This document shows positions 1-10,646 of a stretch of DNA of 64,000 nt, piece after piece. Source of the DNA: Amycolatopsis methanolica 239 (GTDB lineage Bacteria; Actinomycetota; Actinomycetes; Mycobacteriales; Pseudonocardiaceae); NCBI RefSeq assembly GCF_000739085.1, contig NZ_CP009110.1, forward strand, positions 7,006,001 through 7,070,000, given 5' to 3'. Under the pieces are notes generated by a model. That model did no database searches and was not told the DNA's origin. It was given only the letters and a program-made list of their open reading frames with translations. Every line of letters starts with the position of its first letter. The stretch's first letter is position 1. The position numbers and the translations under genes are program-made.

Positions 1-1634
<1,634 letters not shown>

Positions 1635-1720
1635 AGTGACGGGAGCGCCCCGCCCGCCGCGAGGGCTCCCACGAGCTGGGATGCGGAATCCGCGCCACCC
1701 GGCCGCCGTTGCCGGTGATC

Positions 1721-2631
1721 ATGAGCATCGGAGTGGCGCTGGCCACCGCGGACACGACCAACTACGTCGACGCGGTCGTGGCCCAGGCGAAGCAGGTGGC
1801 GGCCGACGGGCTGAAGTCGGTGTGGTTCGGGCAGCGGTTCGACTACGACGCGGCCGCGCTGGCGACCGTGGTCGGGCGCGAGGTGCCGGAGTTGTCGGTC
1901 GGCACGTCGGCCATCCCGATCTTCGGACGGCACCCGCTGCTGGTCTCCAGCCGGCCCAGACCGCGCAGGCCGCCACGCACGGGCGGTTCCGGCTCGGGCT
2001 GGCGCTGGGCGCGAAAAACCTGCTGGAAGGCAGTTTCGGCCTCACCTACGAGCGTCCGGTGGCCCGGCTGCGCGAGTTCCTGACCGTGCTGCGCGAGCTG
2101 TTCACCACCGGCACCGCCGACTTCCGCGGCGAAGTGCTCACCGCCGTGCCGCCGCTGCCGGCCACGGTTCCCGGCGCGGACCCGGTGCCGCTGCTGGTCG
2201 CCGCGATGGGGCCGCAGGCGCTGCGCGCCACCGGGGAACTCGCCGACGGCACCCTGCCCTACCTGGCCGGGCCGAAGGTGCTGGCCGGTGAGATCGTCCC
2301 GGCCATCACCGCCGCCGCGAGCGGGCAGCCACGCGTCATCGCCTTCGTGGCCGGCGTGGTCACCTCCGACGTCGAGCAGGTGCGGGCCAACGCCGTCGAG
2401 CAGCTCGCGTTCTACGAGCGGATCCCGTCCTACCAGCGGGTCATCGGCCTGGAGGGCGCGTCGCGGGCCGGTGAGCTGGCGGTCGTCGGCGACGAGGAGA
2501 CCGTCGCGGCCGAGGTCCGGCGCTACTTCGACGCCGGGGCCACCGAGGTGGTGTTCACCCAGACCGACCTGGGCAGCGCCGAGGACCAGCGGCGCACCTG
2601 GCGGTTGCTGGGGGAACTGTCCGGGAAGTGA
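1721..2631 (+). pseudogene. F420-type LLM class oxidoreductase, disrupted by a one-base frameshift
   Basis: A luciferase-like (LLM, TIGR03564-type) oxidoreductase of about 303 residues if repaired. The N-terminal part (MSIGVALATAD through IFGRHPLLVSS) reads in one frame from ATG 1721. The remainder (QTAQAATHGRFRLGLALG to the end) reads in another frame that ends at 2631. The break is at about 1949-1953, where TCCAGCCGGCCCAG would need one extra base to restore SSQAQTAQAATH. This is either a real 1-bp deletion or a sequencing error. The C-terminal half has normal composition and no further stops, so the lesion is recent if real. It is followed by a convergent MarR gene. Confidence 0.75.
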
Positions 2632-2644
2632 CGCGACCTGCCGA

Positions 2645-3088
2645 TCAGGATCGCCGATCCGCAGTGAGGAGGGCGCGCAGGTCGCCGACCAGGCGATCGG
2701 CGCCAGCCTTGCCGAGCGGGGCGAGGAACTCCCGTTCGGCGTCGCCCCGCGCGCGCTCGGCCTTGTCGAGGGTCTCCCGGCCGAGGCCGGTCAGCTCGAC
2801 GATGTTCTTCCGCCGGTCCTCCTGACTGCGGCGCCGCTCGACGAAACCCTTGTCCTCCAGCACATCCACCAGCGCGACCATCGTGGTGCGGTCGACGCCG
2901 AGCCGCTCGGCGGCGGCGAGCTGGGACAGCGGGTACTCGGCCGCCAGCACGGCCAGCACCGCCAGCTCACGGCCGTCGAGCCCGAACGGTTCGAGCGCAC
3001 GCGCGACCGCCGCGGTCAACGCCAGCTGCGTGTGCTTGAGGAGATAGCCGAGCCGCCCGGTCAGCACGTCGGGAGGTTCACCCGCCAT
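2645..3088 (-). CDS. MarR family transcriptional regulator
   Basis: A 147-residue winged-helix repressor. The recognition region is LSQLAAAERLGVDRTTMVALVDVLEDKGFVERR (given in parts: LSQLAAAERLGVDRTT, then MVALVDVLEDKGF). It is divergent from an LLM oxidoreductase at 3161, the classic layout of a MarR repressor and its target. A TAGGCT box 6 bases before the ATG (plus-strand 3095-3100) predicts a leaderless transcript. An inverted repeat in the 72-bp gap is the probable operator. Confidence 0.9.
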   Translation of the reverse strand: MAGEPPDVLTGRLGYLLKHTQLALTAAVARALEPFGLDGRELAVLAVLAAEYPLSQLAAAERLGVDRTTMVALVDVLEDKGFVERRRSQEDRRKNIVELTGLGRETLDKAERARGDAEREFLAPLGKAGADRLVGDLRALLTADRRS

Positions 3089-3094
3089 GCGCGC

Positions 3095-3148
3095 AGCCTA
3101 TCTGAAAACTGATCGTCAGCTCTCCTGATCATCTGCTAGCTTGACGAT
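3095..3148. promoter_or_regulatory. Divergent MarR/LLM promoter with inverted-repeat operator
   Basis: ATCGTCA at 3112-3118 and TGACGAT at 3142-3148 are perfect inverted arms. Extended with GCT and AGCT they match over 10-11 bases with one gap. A minus-strand -10 box TAGGCT (3100-3095) lies 6 bases before the marR ATG, and a plus-strand TAGCTT (3137-3142) lies inside the right arm. This is a plausible MarR autoregulatory operator; the assignment is inference. Confidence 0.5.
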
Positions 3149-4039
3149 GCGCGCTTCGGATTGAAAACCACCCCTATGCACGTCACCTACGACGAGATCC
3201 TGCGGGTCTGGCAGGAAGCCGACCGCCTGCCGCAGATCGAGGACGCCTGGCTCTGGGACCACCTCCTGCCACTCGCCGGGCCCGCGGACGGTCCGGTCCA
3301 CGAGGGCTGGACCCTGCTCACCGCCCTGGCCGCGCAGACCGAGCGGCTGCGGCTGGGCCTGCTGGTGTCCAGCAACCGGCACCGCCACCATGCGATGCTC
3401 GGCAAGATCACCAGCACGCTGGACGTCGTTTCCCGCGGCCGGCTGGTCGTCGGCCTGGGCGCGGGCGGCACGCACCAGCCGGCCGGGGCGGGCGGGATTC
3501 CCCGCGAAAGCCCGGCCATCGCGGAGTACGCCGCATACGGCCTCACCCTCGTGCCGCCCGCCGAGGGCCTCGGCCGGCTCGCGGAGAGCATCGAGATCCC
3601 CAAGCTGATGTGGACGCGGGACCGCTTCGACTTCGACGGGCGGTACTACACGCTGACCGGCACTCGGAACGAACCGAAGCCGGTGCAGCGCCCGGGACCG
3701 CCGCTGCTGATCGGCGGCTGGGGCACCCGGATGCCGCGGCTGGTCGCCGAACACGCGGACGCATGGAACATCCCGGGGCCGCCGCACAACACCGTCGAGT
3801 TCGTCGCCGAGCGAAACCGGGTCCTCGACCGGCACTGCGCGGAGATCGGCCGCGATCCACGCGAGATCCAGCGGTCCGTGCAGCTGATCGTGTCCTACGA
3901 CGCCCCGGCGAGCTCACGGGATCTCGTGCGGCGGCTGGCCGTTACGGGGATGGAGCACATCGTGCTGAGCCTGCGGGCGCCGTACCCGCCGGGCGCCGCG
4001 CGGTGGCTGGTCGACGAGATCACGACAGCCGTGCCGTGA
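3149..4039 (+). CDS. F420-dependent LLM class oxidoreductase, start codon apparently lost
   Basis: An LLM-fold oxidoreductase of about 296 residues. Conserved stretches include LKTTPMHVTYDEI near the N-terminus, GAGGTHQ, and PPLLIGGWGTRM. Relatives normally begin MRFGLKTTP. Here the codons CGC TTC GGA TTG AAA are present, but the codon before them, at 3149, is GCG and there is no in-frame ATG or GTG before them back to the stop TAG at 3137. The box TAGCTT ends 6 bases before 3149, exactly where a leaderless GTG would start. Translation could still begin at TTG 3161. The 3' end overlaps the antiporter gene by 20 bp on the other strand. Confidence 0.75.
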   Translation, partial: ARFGLKTTPMHVTYDEILRVWQEADRLPQIEDAWLWDHLLPLAGPADGPVHEGWTLLTALAAQTERLRLGLLVSSNRHRHHAMLGKITSTLDVVSRGRLVVGLGAGGTHQPAGAGGIPRESPAIAEYAAYGLTLVPPAEGLGRLAESIEIPKLMWTRDRFDFDGRYYTLTGTRNEPKPVQRPGPPLLIGGWGTRMPRLVAEHADAWNIPGPPHNTVEFVAERNRVLDRHCAEIGRDPREIQRSVQLIVSYDAPASSRDLVRRLAVTGMEHIVLSLRAPYPPGAARWLVDEITTAVP

Positions 4040-5672
4040 GGGTGTCCGACAGGGCGAGCTCTTCGAGGTCGAGTTCGCGCAGGACCTTGCGCAGCACCTC
4101 GTCGTCGAGCTTGCCCTCGGCCCGCTGCCCCAGCATCGTCTCGCGCTGGACAAGCAGCAGTTCGCGGCGCGCCTGCACGAACGCGGCGTGCGGGCTGGAC
4201 TCGCGTTCCTCGGCGCTGAGCGAGATCGCCGCGACGGCGCCCCGGTAGCGGGTCTCGACCAGCGCCCGCAACCGGTTGACCAGGCGGTCGGCTTTCTCCG
4301 GCGGGATGTCGAGCCGCTGGCACAGTTCGGGGGCCAGCTCGTCGAGCCGGGCCACGGCCGCGTGCATCGCCGCCTCGCGGGCCGCCATCTCCTCCTCCGC
4401 GTCCTGCTCGGCGTCGTCCTTGTCGTGCACGCCGAGCTTGCGGATCACCGCGGGCAGCGTGAGCCCCTGGATCAGCACGGTCCCGATCGCGACGACGAAC
4501 GCGAACAGCTGGATCTCGTCCCGGCCCGGGAACGGCTGGCCGGCGTGGGTCGACAGCGGCACACCGGCCGCCGCGGCGAGCGTCACCACGCCGCGCATGC
4601 CCGCCCAGGACAACACGAGCAGGTTCCGCGTCGGCGGCCGTTCTCGTTCCCGGCCGAACAGCCGGAGGGCGTGCGGCAGGTAGGCGTTGAGGAACACGTA
4701 CGGGATCCGGATGGCGATCGTGACCGCGAGGATGGCGATCGCCGAGGCGAAGAGCTGCCAGTTGCCGCGCGCGTTCTCGTTGGCGCTCTCCAGCACGAAC
4801 GGCAGTTGCAGGCCCATCAACGCGAACACGAGCGCTTCGAGCAGCACGTCCAGCGTCGCCCAGATCGACGAGTCCTGCACCCGCGTCGCCGAGCCCGCGT
4901 ACAGCGACCGGTCGCCGAGGTACAACCCGGCCGCGACCACCGCGAGCACGCCCGAGCCGCTGAAGTCCTTGGAGAACGGGTGCAGGTGCTCGGCGACGAC
5001 GTACACGGCGAACGGCACGATGATGCCGAAGACCGACTCCATCAGCGGATCATCGAGCTTGCGCCGGATGTAGGAGACGAGCACCGCCGCCGCGAGGCCG
5101 ACGCCGATCCCGAGCACGGCGGCGACGAGGAACACCAGGAACCCGTGGCCGAGCGACCCCGCCGCACCGAGGACCGCCGCGAGACCGATCTTGTACAGCG
5201 TCAGCGCGGCGGCGTCGTTGACCAGGCTCTCCCCGGTGAGGACGGTCATCAGCCGTCGCGGGAGGCGCTGGCGGCGCCCGATCGCGGCGGCGGTGACGGC
5301 GTCCGGCGGCGCGACGACCGCGCCCAGCACGAACGCCGAGGCGAGCGGCAGGTCCGGCAGCAGCAGGTGCACGACGAACCCGACGACGAGCGCCGTGACG
5401 ACGACGAGGACCACCCCGAGCCCGATGATCGGCCGGGCGGCGGCCTTGAACTGGGCGAACGAGCTCTCCCGCGCGGTGGAGTAGAGCAGCGGCGGCAGGA
5501 CCAGGGTGAGGATGAGTTCCGGCTCCATCTGCACCCACGGCACGCCCGGGATGAACGACACGGCCAGCGCCGCCACGACGACCAGCAGGGGCGCCGACAG
5601 GTTGAACCGCCGGGCGATCGCGGTGAGACCGAGCGCGCCGGCGAGCACGCCCATCAAGGTCAGGAGCTCCAT
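4020..5672 (-). CDS. Na+/H+ antiporter, CPA1 family
   Basis: A 550-residue integral membrane protein that should exchange sodium (or potassium) for protons. The N-terminal ~400 residues are a run of hydrophobic helices with the CPA1 signatures GAVVAPPDAVTA and TGESLVNDAAAL, where the Asp residues of the transport site lie. The C-terminal ~150 residues are cytoplasmic and charged (KDDAEQDAEEEMAAREAAM onward), a likely regulatory tail. It begins with ATG at 5672. It converges with the LLM gene by a 20-bp overlap and is not clearly in an operon. Confidence 0.92.
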   Translation of the reverse strand: MELLTLMGVLAGALGLTAIARRFNLSAPLLVVVAALAVSFIPGVPWVQMEPELILTLVLPPLLYSTARESSFAQFKAAARPIIGLGVVLVVVTALVVGFVVHLLLPDLPLASAFVLGAVVAPPDAVTAAAIGRRQRLPRRLMTVLTGESLVNDAAALTLYKIGLAAVLGAAGSLGHGFLVFLVAAVLGIGVGLAAAVLVSYIRRKLDDPLMESVFGIIVPFAVYVVAEHLHPFSKDFSGSGVLAVVAAGLYLGDRSLYAGSATRVQDSSIWATLDVLLEALVFALMGLQLPFVLESANENARGNWQLFASAIAILAVTIAIRIPYVFLNAYLPHALRLFGRERERPPTRNLLVLSWAGMRGVVTLAAAAGVPLSTHAGQPFPGRDEIQLFAFVVAIGTVLIQGLTLPAVIRKLGVHDKDDAEQDAEEEMAAREAAMHAAVARLDELAPELCQRLDIPPEKADRLVNRLRALVETRYRGAVAAISLSAEERESSPHAAFVQARRELLLVQRETMLGQRAEGKLDDEVLRKVLRELDLEELALSDTLTARLS

Positions 5673-5701
5673 GGGGTAGATGCTTACCCAGCGAGCCGCG
5701 C

Positions 5702-5820
5702 TCCGCCCGGTGAGTGAAGAGCCGCGGCGGCGCGAGCGCGGGACTCGCGCGCGTGAGTGCGGAACCCGCCGGGCCGGGCACGGAACTCGCGGGCGTGAGC
5801 GTGGAACTCGCGGCGGCTAC
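5702..5820. repeat. Degenerate GTGAG..GGAACTCGCGG intergenic repeats
   Basis: The gap before the antiporter gene holds about four degenerate ~20-bp units, such as GTGAGTGCGGAACCCGCCGG and GTGAGCGTGGAACTCGCGG. They are in the opposite orientation to, but resemble, the 23-bp units downstream of purB (22164-22392), whose reverse complement starts CGTGAGTGG and continues CACCTCGCGGG. The gap, 5673-5867, contains no gene. Confidence 0.5.
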
Positions 5821-5826
5821 CCGAAA

Positions 5827-5856
5827 AAGGGCCCGGGCAATCGAGCCCGGGCCCTT
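5827..5856 (-). terminator. Intrinsic terminator of the DHA2 exporter gene
   Basis: A perfect 12-bp stem, AAGGGCCCGGGC with GCCCGGGCCCTT, has a 6-base loop. On the minus strand it is followed by TTTTT. It lies 11 bases past the stop codon of the exporter. Confidence 0.85.
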
Positions 5857-5867
5857 CCGAAGGAACG

Positions 5868-7400
5868 TCAGTGCATCATCACTGCGGGCGGGGCGCCCTC
5901 GGCGGCGTCCTCCTCCGGCGGCAGCGCCGGCTTCTTCGGCAGGAACAGCGCCGGGATCAGGCACAGCGCCACCAGCACCAGCGTCCAGGTGAACGTCGAC
6001 GCGAAGGCGTCCGCGCTGGCCACCGCCGCGGCGTCGTGCGTCGCCGGGTTCATCAGCGCGGCCGTGGCGGCGAGCTGGCCCTCGCTCGTCGCCACGCCGA
6101 ACTTCCCGGCGAGCAGGCTGGCCAGGATGATCGACACGATGGCCGACCCCACGGCACCGGCCGTCTGCTGCACGATGTTCATCGCCGTCGAGGCGCGCGC
6201 CACCGTGCGCTGCGTCAGCGTCTGCAGCGCCGCGGTGCTGATCGGCATCATGCTCATGCCCATGCCGAGCCCCATCACGAACAGCGCGCCCATCAGCAGC
6301 AGGTAGGACGTGTCGGCGCCGACCTGCGTGAACACCGCGACGCTCGCGATGATCAGCACGATCCCGGGCAGCACGACCTTGCCCGCCCCGATCTTGTCGA
6401 CCAGCTTGCCCGCGATCGGCATAGTGATCATCGCGCCGATGCCCTGCGGCGCCAGCAGCAAACCGGCCTGCAGCGCGCTTTCGCCGCGCACCAGGACGAA
6501 GTAGGTCGGCAGGATCAGCATCGACCCGAGGAACGCGATCATGAACAGGGTCATGGTCACCATCGCGATGCTGAACGTCCGGTTGCGGAACAGGGTCAGG
6601 TCGACCAGCGGGTTGGCGACCTTCAGCGCCCGCACGATGAAGGCCGCGATCAGCACGATCCCGATGATCCCCGGCAGCCACACGTTGGTCGCGCCGACGC
6701 CGCCGTGGTACGGGATGTTCGACACGCCGTAGATCAGCGCCGCGAGACCCGGCGACAGCATCACCATGCCCGCGAAGTCGAACTTCTCGGCCGGGCGCGG
6801 CTCGTCCTTCGGCAGCAGCCGCCACGCCAGCAGGATCGCGACGACGCCGATCGGCACGTTGATGTAGAAGATCCAGCGCCAGCTCACCGAGTCGACCAGC
6901 CAGCCGCCCAGGATCGGGCCGCCGATCGGGCCGAGCAGCATCGGCACGCCGAGCACGGCCATCACGCGGCCGACGCGGTGCGGGCCCGCGGTCTTGGTCA
7001 GGATCGTCATGCCCGCGGGCATCAGCATGCCGCCGCCGAGGCCCTGCAGGACCCGGAACACGATCAGCGACTCGATGTCCCACGCAGCCCCGGCCAGCGC
7101 GGAGCCGACCAGGAAGAACGTGATCGCCAGCATGTAGAGGCGCTTGGTGCCGAACCGGTCGCACGCCCAGCCGGTGACCGGGATGACCGTGGCCAGCGCC
7201 AGCATGTACCCGGTCGCGATCCACTGGATCGTGTCGAACGAGGTCTCGAACTCCAGCGTCAGCGCCTGGAGCGCGACGTTGACGACGGTGGTGTCGAGGA
7301 TGGCCATCACGCTGCCGAGCACGACGACGGCGGCGACCTTCAGTACCGCGCTGTCGAGTTTGCCGGCGTCCGCGGGTCTTGGTTCCGAAGCAGTGGTCAT
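5868..7400 (-). CDS. DHA2-type MFS multidrug exporter
   Basis: A 510-residue major facilitator with about 14 membrane helices, as in the EmrB/QacA group of proton-driven drug exporters. Recognisable features are the first-helix motif ILDTTVVNVAL, motif A-like GWACDRFGTKRLY, and the antiporter motif C GPIGGPILGGW. A loop around residues 205-215 separates the two halves. A strong intrinsic terminator follows the gene. No dedicated regulator lies beside it, so the substrate cannot be named. Confidence 0.92.
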   Translation of the reverse strand: MTTASEPRPADAGKLDSAVLKVAAVVVLGSVMAILDTTVVNVALQALTLEFETSFDTIQWIATGYMLALATVIPVTGWACDRFGTKRLYMLAITFFLVGSALAGAAWDIESLIVFRVLQGLGGGMLMPAGMTILTKTAGPHRVGRVMAVLGVPMLLGPIGGPILGGWLVDSVSWRWIFYINVPIGVVAILLAWRLLPKDEPRPAEKFDFAGMVMLSPGLAALIYGVSNIPYHGGVGATNVWLPGIIGIVLIAAFIVRALKVANPLVDLTLFRNRTFSIAMVTMTLFMIAFLGSMLILPTYFVLVRGESALQAGLLLAPQGIGAMITMPIAGKLVDKIGAGKVVLPGIVLIIASVAVFTQVGADTSYLLLMGALFVMGLGMGMSMMPISTAALQTLTQRTVARASTAMNIVQQTAGAVGSAIVSIILASLLAGKFGVATSEGQLAATAALMNPATHDAAAVASADAFASTFTWTLVLVALCLIPALFLPKKPALPPEEDAAEGAPPAVMMH

Positions 7401-7563
7401 GAAGTGGACCGTCCAAGGTCTACGAGCGGGCAGGGCCGACCGCAGGAGGAAACCCCGAAGAAAAAGCGCAAGTCCCCCTCAGTCCACCCTGAGACTAGCC
7501 GGGCGACAGGCTATGACGCGAAGACTTTTCGAGTGGTCGGGATCACTTCAGCGGAAAGCGAAA

Positions 7564-7594
7564 ACGCGGGCACGGCGCGTGGCCGTGCCCGCGT
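7564..7594 (-). terminator. Terminator hairpin after the glycerophosphodiesterase gene
   Basis: A perfect 13-bp stem, ACGCGGGCACGGC with GCCGTGCCCGCGT, has a 5-base loop. It lies 7 bases past the stop codon at 7602. On the minus strand it is followed by TTTCG rather than a long T run. Confidence 0.8.
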
Positions 7595-7601
7595 CGTCCA
7601 C

Positions 7602-8696
7602 TCAGGACCGGACGGCGACCAGCGCGGTGTCCGGCTGGTCGGCGAACAGGCCGTCGATGCCGGTGGCGAGGAACGCGTCCAGCTCGGCGAACACGTTGCC
7701 CCACGCCGACGGGTCGGCCGACGAGCGCAGGTTGGCAGGCAGGAAGCTGTTCTCGTTGCGGAAGGTGTAGGGCACGACTTTCAGGCCCGCGTCGTGCGCG
7801 TCCTTCACCAGCGAGGTCGGCGTGCCGAGCGCGCCCGCCGCGGTGCGCGGGATGATCTGCGCCTTCTCCGGGCCGAGGTAGTCGGCGTAGGTGGAGATCT
7901 CCTTGAGCCCGGCCGGCGTGACCAGGTCGGCGTAGGTGCGCTTGTCGCCGCTCGCGACGAAGTCCGCGGGCGCGCCGCTGGCCGAGGTGAGCTGCACCAG
8001 CGGCACCTTCACCTGCTTGCTCAGCGCCTTGAGGTTGGCCACCTCGAACGACTGGATGATCACCGGCGCGTTGCGCTTGTTCAGGCCGTTGCGGTTGAGG
8101 AGGTCGACCAGCTTCGGCTCGGTCGGGTTGCCGATCGAGGCGAAGTAGGTGGAGTGCTTGATCTCCGGGTAGGTGCCCAGCGTGCGGTGCAGCTCGCGGC
8201 CGAGGCGCTTGGTGAGGTCCAGCACCTCCTGGTACGTCGCGATCTGCCAGCGGCCGTTGTAGATCTTGTTGTCCGGGCGGATGTCCGGGATGCGCTCGGT
8301 GGCGCGCAGGGTCTTCAGCTCGGCGAGCGTGAAGTCCTCGGTGAACCAGCCGGTCAGCGTGACACCGTCGATGACCTTGGTGGTCTTCCGGTTCGCGAAC
8401 TCGGGGTGGGCGGCGACGTCGGTCGTGCCGCCGATCTCGTTCTCGTGCCGGGCGACGAGCTGACCGTCCTTGGTGGGCACGAGGTCGACGTCGACCCAGT
8501 CGGCGCCCTGGCGGTAGGCCAGCTCGTAGGAGGCCAGCGTGTGCTCCGGCCGGTAGCCGGGCGCGCCCCGGTGTCCGACGACCACTGGTTCGGCACGCTC
8601 CTTGTCAGCCGGGGCGGCTTGGCTCGCACTGGTGCCGCCGGCGGCGCCGACCAGGAACAGGCCGGACAACGCCAGGGCGGCGAGTCTTCTCCGCAC
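7602..8696 (-). CDS. Secreted glycerophosphodiester phosphodiesterase
   Basis: A 364-residue GDPD-family enzyme that cleaves glycerophosphodiesters to sn-glycerol 3-phosphate and an alcohol. The N-terminus is a Sec signal peptide (MRRRLAALALSGLFLVGAAG, ending in an Ala-rich stretch). The catalytic region follows at once: GHRGAPGYRPEHTLASY with the His-Arg pair, then DVDLVPTKDGQLVARHE, which carries the metal ligands and second His. The GTG start at 8696 has AGGAGG four bases upstream. It probably acts in the cell wall space, for example in phosphate scavenging. Confidence 0.93.
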   Translation of the reverse strand: MRRRLAALALSGLFLVGAAGGTSASQAAPADKERAEPVVVGHRGAPGYRPEHTLASYELAYRQGADWVDVDLVPTKDGQLVARHENEIGGTTDVAAHPEFANRKTTKVIDGVTLTGWFTEDFTLAELKTLRATERIPDIRPDNKIYNGRWQIATYQEVLDLTKRLGRELHRTLGTYPEIKHSTYFASIGNPTEPKLVDLLNRNGLNKRNAPVIIQSFEVANLKALSKQVKVPLVQLTSASGAPADFVASGDKRTYADLVTPAGLKEISTYADYLGPEKAQIIPRTAAGALGTPTSLVKDAHDAGLKVVPYTFRNENSFLPANLRSSADPSAWGNVFAELDAFLATGIDGLFADQPDTALVAVRS

Positions 8697-8874
8697 GGAA
8701 CCTCCTGGGGGACGAAAGGGATCTCCGCGCCACTCTCACCGGCGAGTGCTACGACCGCGACACATCCGGGGGTCGCTCGCCTGGCGGGCGGGTAAACGGC
8801 ACGTGCCGCAGCCCACCATCGAGCCCCGCCCGTCGCCCGCCACCACCCTCAACGGAGACGCAGCGCGTCGCAGC

Positions 8875-8887
8875 TACGCTCTGACCT
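8875..8887 (+). promoter_or_regulatory. Leaderless-type -10 box of purD
   Basis: TACGCT at 8875-8880 is followed by 7 bases and then the GTG start of purD, the spacing expected if transcription begins at the start codon. No Shine-Dalgarno sequence is present. Confidence 0.6.
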
Positions 8888-10171
8888 GTGCGTGTCCTTG
8901 TGATCGGGTCCGGTGCCCGCGAACATGCCCTGCTCCTCGCCGCGTCCCACGACCCGGCTGTCACCGCGCTGGCCTGCGCGCCCGGCAACGCCGGCACCGC
9001 GGCGCTGGCCGAGCAGCTCGGTGTCGATGTGGCCGCCCCGGCCGCGGTCGCCGAGCTGGCGAAGCGCTGGCAAGCCGACCTCGTGGTGATCGGGCCCGAG
9101 GTGCCGCTGGTCGCCGGCGCGGCCGACGCCGTCCGCAAGGCCGGCATCCCGGTCTTCGGCCCGTCCGCGGCCGCGGCCCGCATCGAGGGCTCGAAGGCGT
9201 TCGCCAAGGACGTGATGGCCACCGCGAAGGTGCCGACAGCGCGCAGCGAGATCGTGGACAACCCGGCCAAACTCGACGAGGCGCTGTCCCGCTTCGGTCC
9301 GACCTGGGTGGTCAAGGACGACGGGCTGGCCGCGGGCAAGGGCGTGGTCGTCACCCCGGACCGCGACGCGGCGCGCGCGCACGCGATGAAGCTGCTCGAC
9401 GGCGGCCACCCGGTGCTGCTGGAGTCGTTCCTCGACGGGCCGGAGGTGTCGCTGTTCTGCCTGGTCGACGGCCGCACCGTGGTGCCGCTGCTGCCCGCGC
9501 AGGACTTCAAGCGCGTCGGCGACGGCGACACCGGCCCCAACACCGGCGGCATGGGCGCGTACGCGCCGCTGCCGTGGGCGCCCGCGGGCCTCGTCGACGA
9601 CATCGTGCGCGGCATCGTCCAGCCGGTGGTCGACGAGATGGCCGCCCGCGGCGCCGAGTTCTCCGGCCTGCTCTACGCGGGCCTCGCGATCACCTCCGAC
9701 GGCCCGCAGGTCATCGAGTTCAACTGCCGCTTCGGCGACCCGGAGACGCAGGTCGTGCTCGCGCTGCTGGCCACCCCGCTGGCCGGGCTGCTGCACGCGA
9801 CGGCGACCGGCACCCTCGCCGAGCACCCGCCGCTGGAGTGGCACCCCGGCTCCGCGGTCACCGTCGTGATCGCCGCCGACGGCTACCCCGGCGTGCCGCG
9901 CGCGGGCGACGTGATCACCGGCGCCGAGGCCGAGGGCGTGCTGCACGCGGGCACCCGCCGCCGCGACGACGGCGCCGTGGTCTCCCACGGTGGCCGGGTG
10001 CTGTCCGTGGTCGGCGTCGGCGAGGACCTCGACGCGGCCCGCGCCCAGGCCTACGAGCGGGTCGGGAAGGTGCACCTGTCCGGTTCGCACCACCGCACCG
10101 ACATCGGGCTGAAGGCCGCTCGCGGCGAGATCATCGTGCCGGGTGCTTCGGCGAATTCCGGCCCGAGCTGA
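8888..10171 (+). CDS. purD: Phosphoribosylamine-glycine ligase
   Basis: The second step of de novo purine synthesis: ATP-dependent joining of glycine to phosphoribosylamine. The protein has 427 residues, the normal length. The N-terminal domain starts [16 protein letters not shown]. The ATP-grasp core shows [22 protein letters not shown] and [14 protein letters not shown]. The GTG start fits the family N-terminus, and a -10 box 7 bases upstream suggests a leaderless transcript. It is followed by a type VII secretion module rather than another purine gene. Confidence 0.98.
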   Translation: MRVLVIGSGAREHALLLAASHDPAVTALACAPGNAGTAALAEQLGVDVAAPAAVAELAKRWQADLVVIGPEVPLVAGAADAVRKAGIPVFGPSAAAARIEGSKAFAKDVMATAKVPTARSEIVDNPAKLDEALSRFGPTWVVKDDGLAAGKGVVVTPDRDAARAHAMKLLDGGHPVLLESFLDGPEVSLFCLVDGRTVVPLLPAQDFKRVGDGDTGPNTGGMGAYAPLPWAPAGLVDDIVRGIVQPVVDEMAARGAEFSGLLYAGLAITSDGPQVIEFNCRFGDPETQVVLALLATPLAGLLHATATGTLAEHPPLEWHPGSAVTVVIAADGYPGVPRAGDVITGAEAEGVLHAGTRRRDDGAVVSHGGRVLSVVGVGEDLDAARAQAYERVGKVHLSGSHHRTDIGLKAARGEIIVPGASANSGPS

Positions 10172-10235
10172 CACCTGGGTTGGTAGCCTTCCTACCGGAA
10201 CTGGTCGGTTACCGTCCGTACCCGGGGAGTGAGTT

Positions 10236-10646
10236 GTGGCAGAGGACGACCTGCGCGGCGCCGGCCAGGGTCTCGCACCCACGCTCGGCGCCCTCGGCGC
10301 GACCGTGCCATCGGTGCCCCACGACCTGCGGGTCGACCCGGACAAGGTGTTGCTGGTCGCGCAGGTCGTCAACGAGCAGGCCGACGCGCTCGACGACCGC
10401 ATCCGGCAGAAGCTGATCGACCTCAACATCACCGCGCCTGCCGAGGACGTCATCAGCACCACCGCCACCGACGCGTGGAACCGGCTGGTGGCCCGCGGCG
10501 AGGACTCCTACGCGGCGCGCGTGCAGGCCTACGTCCGCAACCTGCGTGACCTGGCCGCGCAGCTCCGGCAGGCCGCGCAGGCCTACCAGGCCGGTGAGGA
10601 GGAGAAGGTCATCGCGCTGGGGGACCGCGGTGCCGGCCCTGCCTAG
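10236..10646 (+). CDS. PE-like small helical protein of a type VII secretion module
   Basis: A 136-residue, almost entirely helical protein without a signal peptide. The segment DPDKVLLVAQVVNEQADAL and a following amphipathic helix suit a PE/WXG100-type helical hairpin. Near the C-terminus YQAGEEE fits the YxxxD/E secretion signal. It is the first gene of the block DUF3558-PPE-EspG, which is why it is read as the PE partner of the PPE-like protein. The direct sequence similarity to PE is weak, so the name rests partly on context. The 3' end overlaps the next gene by 17 bp. Confidence 0.55.
   Translation: MAEDDLRGAGQGLAPTLGALGATVPSVPHDLRVDPDKVLLVAQVVNEQADALDDRIRQKLIDLNITAPAEDVISTTATDAWNRLVARGEDSYAARVQAYVRNLRDLAAQLRQAAQAYQAGEEEKVIALGDRGAGPA

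Noticed and set aside
5871..8795. Very long plus-strand open frame opposite the DHA2 exporter and glycerophosphodiesterase
   Set aside because: It is the mirror of two well-supported minus-strand genes and crosses two terminator hairpins; composition is typical of an antisense shadow.
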